Positions 37,735 through 42,243 of a DNA stretch of 42,243 nt are shown here, one piece after another. Origin of the DNA: Purshia tridentata (Eukaryota; Streptophyta; Magnoliopsida; Rosales; Rosaceae); NCBI GenBank assembly GCA_003254885.1, contig QANT01002666.1, forward strand, positions 1 through 42,243, written 5' to 3'. Both the position numbers and the translations under genes were made by a program. A model generated the notes under the pieces. It was not told where the DNA came from. It did not search any database and worked only from the letters and a program-made list of their open reading frames with translations. Numbering within the stretch: the stretch's first letter is position 1; every line of letters starts with the position of its first letter.

Positions 37735-38249
37735 ATAGCCTTATTTTGAAATACAGTTGTGCTAAGATTTTTTTTAATTTTTTTTTCTATGGATGTTTAT
37801 GATTACTATTAGAAATTTGATACTTATTTTTTTATTGTTGAGTTTACAAACACCATTAGAAATTTTATTTTTTCTATGGATGCAACACTTATTGACATAA
37901 AGACCAACTGATGCTTCTAAGTAGGTACACTTATGGAATCACATTGACATCTTAATAATTTTTTTCTTTGTTTTATTTTAAATTAATTTTTTGATAGAAT
38001 ATATTTACAAACTCCATCAAATTCTATGACATTCCACAGAAATTCTACAGAAATCCATGAAAGTCTATCTTCTAATTTTATAAAAAGTCTATAAAAATCT
38101 ATAAAAGTCTATAATTAAATTCTATGGAGTTTTATAGACTTTTTTAAAAGTCAATAAAAATCTATACAAATCCATGAACTCTGTCAAAATCTATCACTTA
38201 AAAAAAGTCTATACAAATCTACATACACTACACCCCAATCTAGTCTACG

Positions 38250-39217
38250 TTTGAGGTTGATCCTATTGTCAAGAGGAAGGTTTTGTCTTCAGCCGGCATT
38301 ACTTGGAGGTCTTTCAAGACTGCTCTTACATCCAAGTATATTTTGCCATATAGAGATGATCTCGAAGCTCTTGAAACCCCCCTAAAGGAGTATGACTTCC
38401 TTGAGGTTAGGCATTGGAGGATTTTGTAGCTAGTTGACTGAAAGTTGATTTTCCGGTATGTAACTTTGTCTTGACTCAAAATATGGTGACTTGTAATATC
38501 ATGATCACCATAATTAAATTGGTGTCTTGACTGCAAGAGGAGCATGAGTCTCGCAAACAGTGAATAGCCAAAAGGAGTACCATCATAGGTTGTCGCTGAA
38601 AGGGTATATTGGTCTAGAGAAGGAATTGGTAAGTGGTTCAGATGTTAAAATTGATTTAGACTTGTCAAGCTAGTGAAATAGTGGTAGAGGAATCAGTTAA
38701 GGCTGATTGTTTTTTCATTGAATTGTTCTGATTGCTTTACTGATTGTTTGTTCATATAGTTTTTCTTTAATACATATTGCTTCTATGGACAGACAAAACA
38801 AAATTTAGTAGATGATGAGTGTGACCTTGCTATCCTGTGGAAGAAAGCATGTGAAGATATAAATGACAACATAGATGAGGAAGTGGAATCTATGGCCAAA
38901 GTTATAGTAATTGCCTCAATAATACCATGGCCAAAGTTATGGTTTTGCTATAATCTATATTTATAGCAAGTGATTTCACTTGTATGATTGTTTTGGCAGG
39001 ATGATCTGATGGAAAGGAAAAAGAGTGGAGACTTCAGAGTTGATGGTTCAAATGAAGTTCTAACCATGGCTCTAGAGACCATTGAGCATTCATGTAGGTT
39101 AGAGGTGTGGGGGGAAATGTCAACTGTACAATTTACTTCAACATCCCTAGAAAACCACAGGAAGCTATTTCTAAGGATGATTTGGTGGCAATGCTGTGAA
39201 AGGAATGGGAAGAGTTA
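38250..39217 (+). pseudogene. Relic of an En/Spm (CACTA) element gene, Transposase_24 type
   Basis: Translated pieces in order resemble the plant Ptta/En/Spm transposase family. They are ITWRSFKTALTSKYILPYRD (about 38295), then HHRLSLKGYIGLEKEL (about 38582), then DLAILWKKACED (about 38823), then from 38998 DDLMERKKSGDFR and EVLTMALETIEHS. Possible intron boundaries (GTAAGT at 38630, TTGGCAG before 38999) separate them. Stops and frame changes lie between the pieces, so it is not functional. No CACTA terminus was found. The relic is cut on the left by the Harbinger element and on the right by the TG...CA element at 39218. Confidence 0.75.
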
Positions 39218-39920
39218 TGACAGGACCCTCTCAAAATTCCACCCTAGAACTCGGAGTGATCCTGGAGTGATCCTGCTGGAATCCAATATCAAGGAAAATC
39301 CTACCGAAAATTCAGTAGAACCTCCCCTGAAATTGGACTAACCCTTTCCAAACAGAACCTGCAAAAGCACTTCTAAGCACCACAGCTCCTCTACCACAAC
39401 CAAAGGGTCTCCGACCCAAATTTCAAAACTAATAAATTAAGTATTCACTAAAAATTACAGAGCAGTGCTACAAAATTTACTAATGAATATAAAATACAAA
39501 GAGAACTAGTTCTTACAATTTCACAACTTCACAAGAGTGCCTCGATGTCTTTGGCTCGACCATTCCACCACTACAACTTGGGGGTAAATTAAAACAACAA
39601 ACAAAAATAAAACTAGTGAGATAAACTCAGTGAGTGGACGTAATTCAAAATAAACATTAATAATCCTTTATTTTCAAGTTTCCTTAAGACCTCACGAACC
39701 CTCTTTGGAATCCCCCAGTTTTAAAACATTTCGTAAAAATCCATTGGTGACTATAAGTAAATCAATATCTTAAAATCCACTTTGAGATTTTTTGGGAAAA
39801 ATAAATAAAACTAATCAAGCTGACAAACATCAAATCAGAACTGAAAGTTTATACTCTTTGAACATTATTATGAAACTGATGTAATAATAAAAACGCTCAC
39901 CCAACAGTTACCCACCGAAC

Positions 39921-40050
39921 CTGCCGTATATGCGCAGGGCCCACGACCTGTCGTACGCATGCAGGGCCAATAATCCTGCCGTACATGTGCAGAGCCAGGG
40001 TCTGTCATACACATGCAGGGCCAATATACCTGCCATACGTGCACGCACGG
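39921..40050. repeat. 27-bp tandem repeat, five units
   Basis: Units begin CTGCCGTATA, CTGTCGTACG, CTGCCGTACA, CTGTCATACA and CTGCCATACG at 39921, 39948, 39976, 40002 and 40030. Most contain a GCAGGGCC core. The array lies inside the minus-strand TG...CA element. Confidence 0.88.
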
Positions 40051-40609
40051 CCACCCCCAAAGGGCAAGGCATCCCAACACACGGCCCAAAGCCTATGTGT
40101 GTGCCGTGATTGGTCCCAAAGACCTATATAATCTGATAATCTGAAGGGTACTGCGAAGGGTGGTTTGAAAACCATTTCTTGTAAATCTCTTTTCACCCAT
40201 AAAAATATATAACCTTTCCAATACTGGAAAATCATTAGACCAACAACTATAAAATCTTTTTTCGATAACCAAACCTTTAATATTTCAAGATACAGGTAAA
40301 CCACATACGTTTACTTGAGAAATCAAAACGTTTCCAAGATTTAACGACTCAGATAAGTCATCATGAAAAATAATTCCCGAGCATATCAAATCTATTTCCA
40401 TGCATTAATCCTCAAACCATGCTCAAAAATTAAATAATATTTCTCAATTAATAAAACTCAATTAAAACTCAAAATATAAATACGAATTAAATCATGAAAT
40501 TCATAAAGAATTCATAAACAAAGTTTAGGAAATAAAGTCCACTCACAGAGATAGCTTAGCTTTGGTCTCTGGCTAGATCGTCTCTGGACTCGAGAGTGTC
40601 GCCTTAAAT

Positions 40610-40840
40610 TGAGGTAATTAGAGGGGCTGTGGGTTGGGTGTTTTCCAGCATGATTTCTCGCTGGAAAGGGGCTGGCCGGCGTGGGGGAACTTAGGGGAAG
40701 ACTGCCGGCGCCTGGGGAAGCTTTCCTGCCAGTTCTCGCCGCCTGGCAACGCTGGAGGTGGCTGGAGCTTAGAGCTCCAGTCGCACGCAGGTGAGAGGAA
40801 GGGAGAGAGAGTGACACGCCCCGATCCTCGGGCACGTTTC
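40610..40840. repeat. Internal GC-rich duplication, unit 1
   Basis: This resembles 41272-41480: both contain GGGCTG-GGTGTTT, GCGTGATTTC-like, GGCGTGGGGGA and a GAGAGGAAGGGAGAGAG-like end. The copies are clearly diverged. They lie about 660 bp apart within one element. Confidence 0.7.
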
Positions 40841-41271
40841 CAAGCTGCTGAAAACTGATAACTGTTCCCTGTGGGCCCTTTTTCTCTGAAACTGTGAGCC
40901 ATGAATATAAAATAAGTTATTTAAATCACTGTAACTTTACAAAACACATTTATAAAATCAAGTGTAAAACCCTTTACACGAAAATAAAACCGTNACTTCC
41001 AATTTCCTCAATAATTTCCCAAATTTCTCATTCCAAACTTCGATTAGAGATTTCTAATAACGGAAATTACCCAAAACACCTCACAATTTGTATTAATTTC
41101 CAAAACCCAAGCTTAACTCGAAAATAGCCTCTAATCCCCAATATTCAATTCTATGCAAATCCTCCAAATTAAACTACCAAACCAAAGGGAAAGAAAGACC
41201 ATGAAAAAGGGAAGAAAACCCACCTAAAATCAAGGCAAACAAAGGCTGGAAGTGACCGGAATCGACAAACA

Positions 41272-41480
41272 AAGTAGTGGCGGGCTGGGTGTTTCCGGCG
41301 TGATTTCCTGCTGGAATGTGGCTAGCGGGCGTGGGGGAGCTCGGGAAGGGACGATTGGCGGCTGGGGAGTGGTTTCTCGGCCGGTCTCATTGTTTGGAGT
41401 CGCCGGAAATAGGCCAACTAGATGGCGACAGCTACGTGCGTACAGGGGAGAGAAGGAGAGCTTGGGAGGAGGAGAGAGAA
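41272..41480. repeat. Internal GC-rich duplication, unit 2
   Basis: This is the partner of 40610-40840. It starts near GTAGTGGCGGGCTGGGTGTT and shares the GGCGTGGGGGAGCT core. The two copies explain the GC-rich islands in an otherwise AT-rich element. Confidence 0.7.
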
Positions 41481-42243
41481 GGCTGGGGGCGACGGGAGGA
41501 GGGGTTGGAGTCGCTAGTCGGCGGCTGGGAACGTCGCCGGTGGTCTGAATGGGTGGTCGCGCGCAAAAGGAGAGGGAGGAGGGAAGTTCACGAGCTGGGG
41601 GGTGTTGTCTGCCCGTGGAGAAGGAGAGGGAAGAAAAATAGAGAGAGAGAGAGAGAGAGATAGAGAGGAATATTCTAGAAATTTCTGGAATATTAAATGC
41701 CATTTCCTCAAAATTACAAGTTTTCCCCTCACTTTAAACCCCCGTATTTCTCAAACCGTAACTCCAAATGACGTATGCTACATGTCTACAAACTTGTAAA
41801 GTCGAGCTCTACGCAACCATGTCAAAGTCAACTCTGAAATTCGGGTAATTTAAAAAGTCAACTTTTGGGTCCCTTAACACGTTTATAACTTTCTATCCGT
41901 GGGTCTAAACAACTCATGCCGCGTGTCAATGAACTCGTGAGCTCAAGACCTTCCTAACGGACTCAAGGTCAAAGCTAAAATCTTACTAGAACCACAAGTC
42001 AACTTTGGGCCTATTAGAATTTACTTAAAAGGTACGGGTCGTTACATAATGTGGTCATGTTATATAATTAATGGCATGATGAGCTGATATGTAAATAATT
42101 AAAACTTAAAATCCGTGTCAACTCATTTGAATAATTGACATGACATGAATATATCAGCTGCCGCATAAGGTGGTCAGTTAAGTGTGTACAAATAGAATTA
42201 CTCTTTCACACTAATGTGATGTGGTCAATTAAATGTGATCATG

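Larger units (their letters stand above)
33140..38236 (+). mobile_element. PIF/Harbinger DNA transposon with both genes, nearly intact
   Basis: The 5.1-kb element has imperfect terminal inverted repeats. The left end is GGGGGTGTATTGAATATAG; the right end reverse-complemented is TGGGGTGTAGTGTATGTAG (one base further out). Both ends carry arrays of AAAGTCTAT/AGACTTT-type subterminal motifs. Inside are the two genes typical of Harbinger elements in the same direction: a Myb/SANT-like DNA-binding protein (34166-36021) and a DDE transposase (36304-37734). A clean 3-bp TTA/TAA target duplication was not seen: TTA lies one base before the left end, while the right flank is AATC. Visible damage is limited to a few stops and one single-base loss. 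Confidence 0.88.
39218..42046 (-). mobile_element. TG...CA-bounded non-coding retroelement, probably a long solo LTR or LARD-like derivative
   Basis: Read on the minus strand it begins TGTAACGACCC (42046) and ends GGGTCCTGTCA (39218), so it has TG...CA ends with a short inverted similarity as in LTRs. There is no gag or pol trace over 2.8 kb. It contains an internal duplication of a GC-rich segment (40610-40840 and 41272-41480), a five-unit 27-bp tandem repeat (39921-40050) and a GA tract (41641-41661). A 157-codon Pro/Ser-rich frame on the minus strand (41230-41703) follows from this composition. No 5-bp target duplication is evident (agtta on the left, taatg on the right). The terminal sequence resembles widespread plant repeats beginning TGTAACGACC (recollection, not checked). 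Confidence 0.6.

Noticed and set aside
33136..38239. Three-base TTA/TAA target duplication at the Harbinger ends
   Set aside because: TTA lies one base off the left end and the right flank reads AATC, so no convincing duplication can be claimed.
41230..41703. 157-codon Pro/Ser-rich frame on the minus strand
   Set aside because: It lies in the GC-rich duplicated part of a non-coding retroelement and is low complexity, with no domain.

Overview
This window is nuclear DNA of a flowering plant, most likely a woody eudicot. The reasons are AT-rich intergenic DNA, genes split by GT-AG introns of about 80 to 1,800 bp, plant-specific gene families (tau-class glutathione S-transferases, a UBP25-type deubiquitinase, a plant JMJ32/JMJD7-type JmjC protein) and typical plant transposons. 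Two N bases (27028, 40994) show that it comes from a draft assembly. The species cannot be fixed from the sequence alone.

The left 30 kb is the gene-bearing part. In order on the + strand: a cation-dependent (CCoAOMT-like) O-methyltransferase in nine exons (2231-4887); a sugar-phosphate/nucleotide-sugar translocator-like membrane protein in seven exons (5922-9254); a UBP25-like ubiquitin hydrolase in eight exons (12377-17308); a tau GST (18408-19186); LSM2 of the U6/mRNA-decay Lsm ring, whose first exon codes only for the start Met (20027-22225); a JmjC oxygenase in three exons (22722-24065); and a second tau GST (29003-29942). All exon junctions given here were checked by hand for reading-frame continuity. 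Between the last two genes lies a local segmental duplication. Two copies of a minus-strand gene for a ~60-residue protein (25284-25469 and 27163-27345), each with a conserved TATA box, alternate with a decayed GST 3' end (26316-26676) and the intact GST.

Two copies of a ~0.95-1.0 kb non-autonomous Mutator-like element (641-1594 and 10196-11188) sit in opposite orientation around the first two genes. Each is flanked by a 9-bp target duplication, perfect for the second.

The right 12 kb is a nest of transposons. It holds an internally deleted Copia retrotransposon (30113-31486) whose 3' LTR is broken by the terminus of another DNA transposon (from 31487), and a ~280-bp tandem repeat. It also holds a 5.1-kb two-gene PIF/Harbinger element (33140-38236) inactivated by only a few visible lesions, a relic of an En/Spm (CACTA) Transposase_24-type gene (38250-39217), and a 2.8-kb minus-oriented TG...CA element, probably a long solo LTR or a non-coding retrotransposon derivative (39218-42046).

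The host genes do not form a pathway. I found no clear new defence or mobile system. The most interesting points are the uORF whose stop overlaps the UBP25 start codon (TGATG), the start-codon-only LSM2 exon, the duplicated small-protein/GST unit, and the nearly intact Harbinger element.
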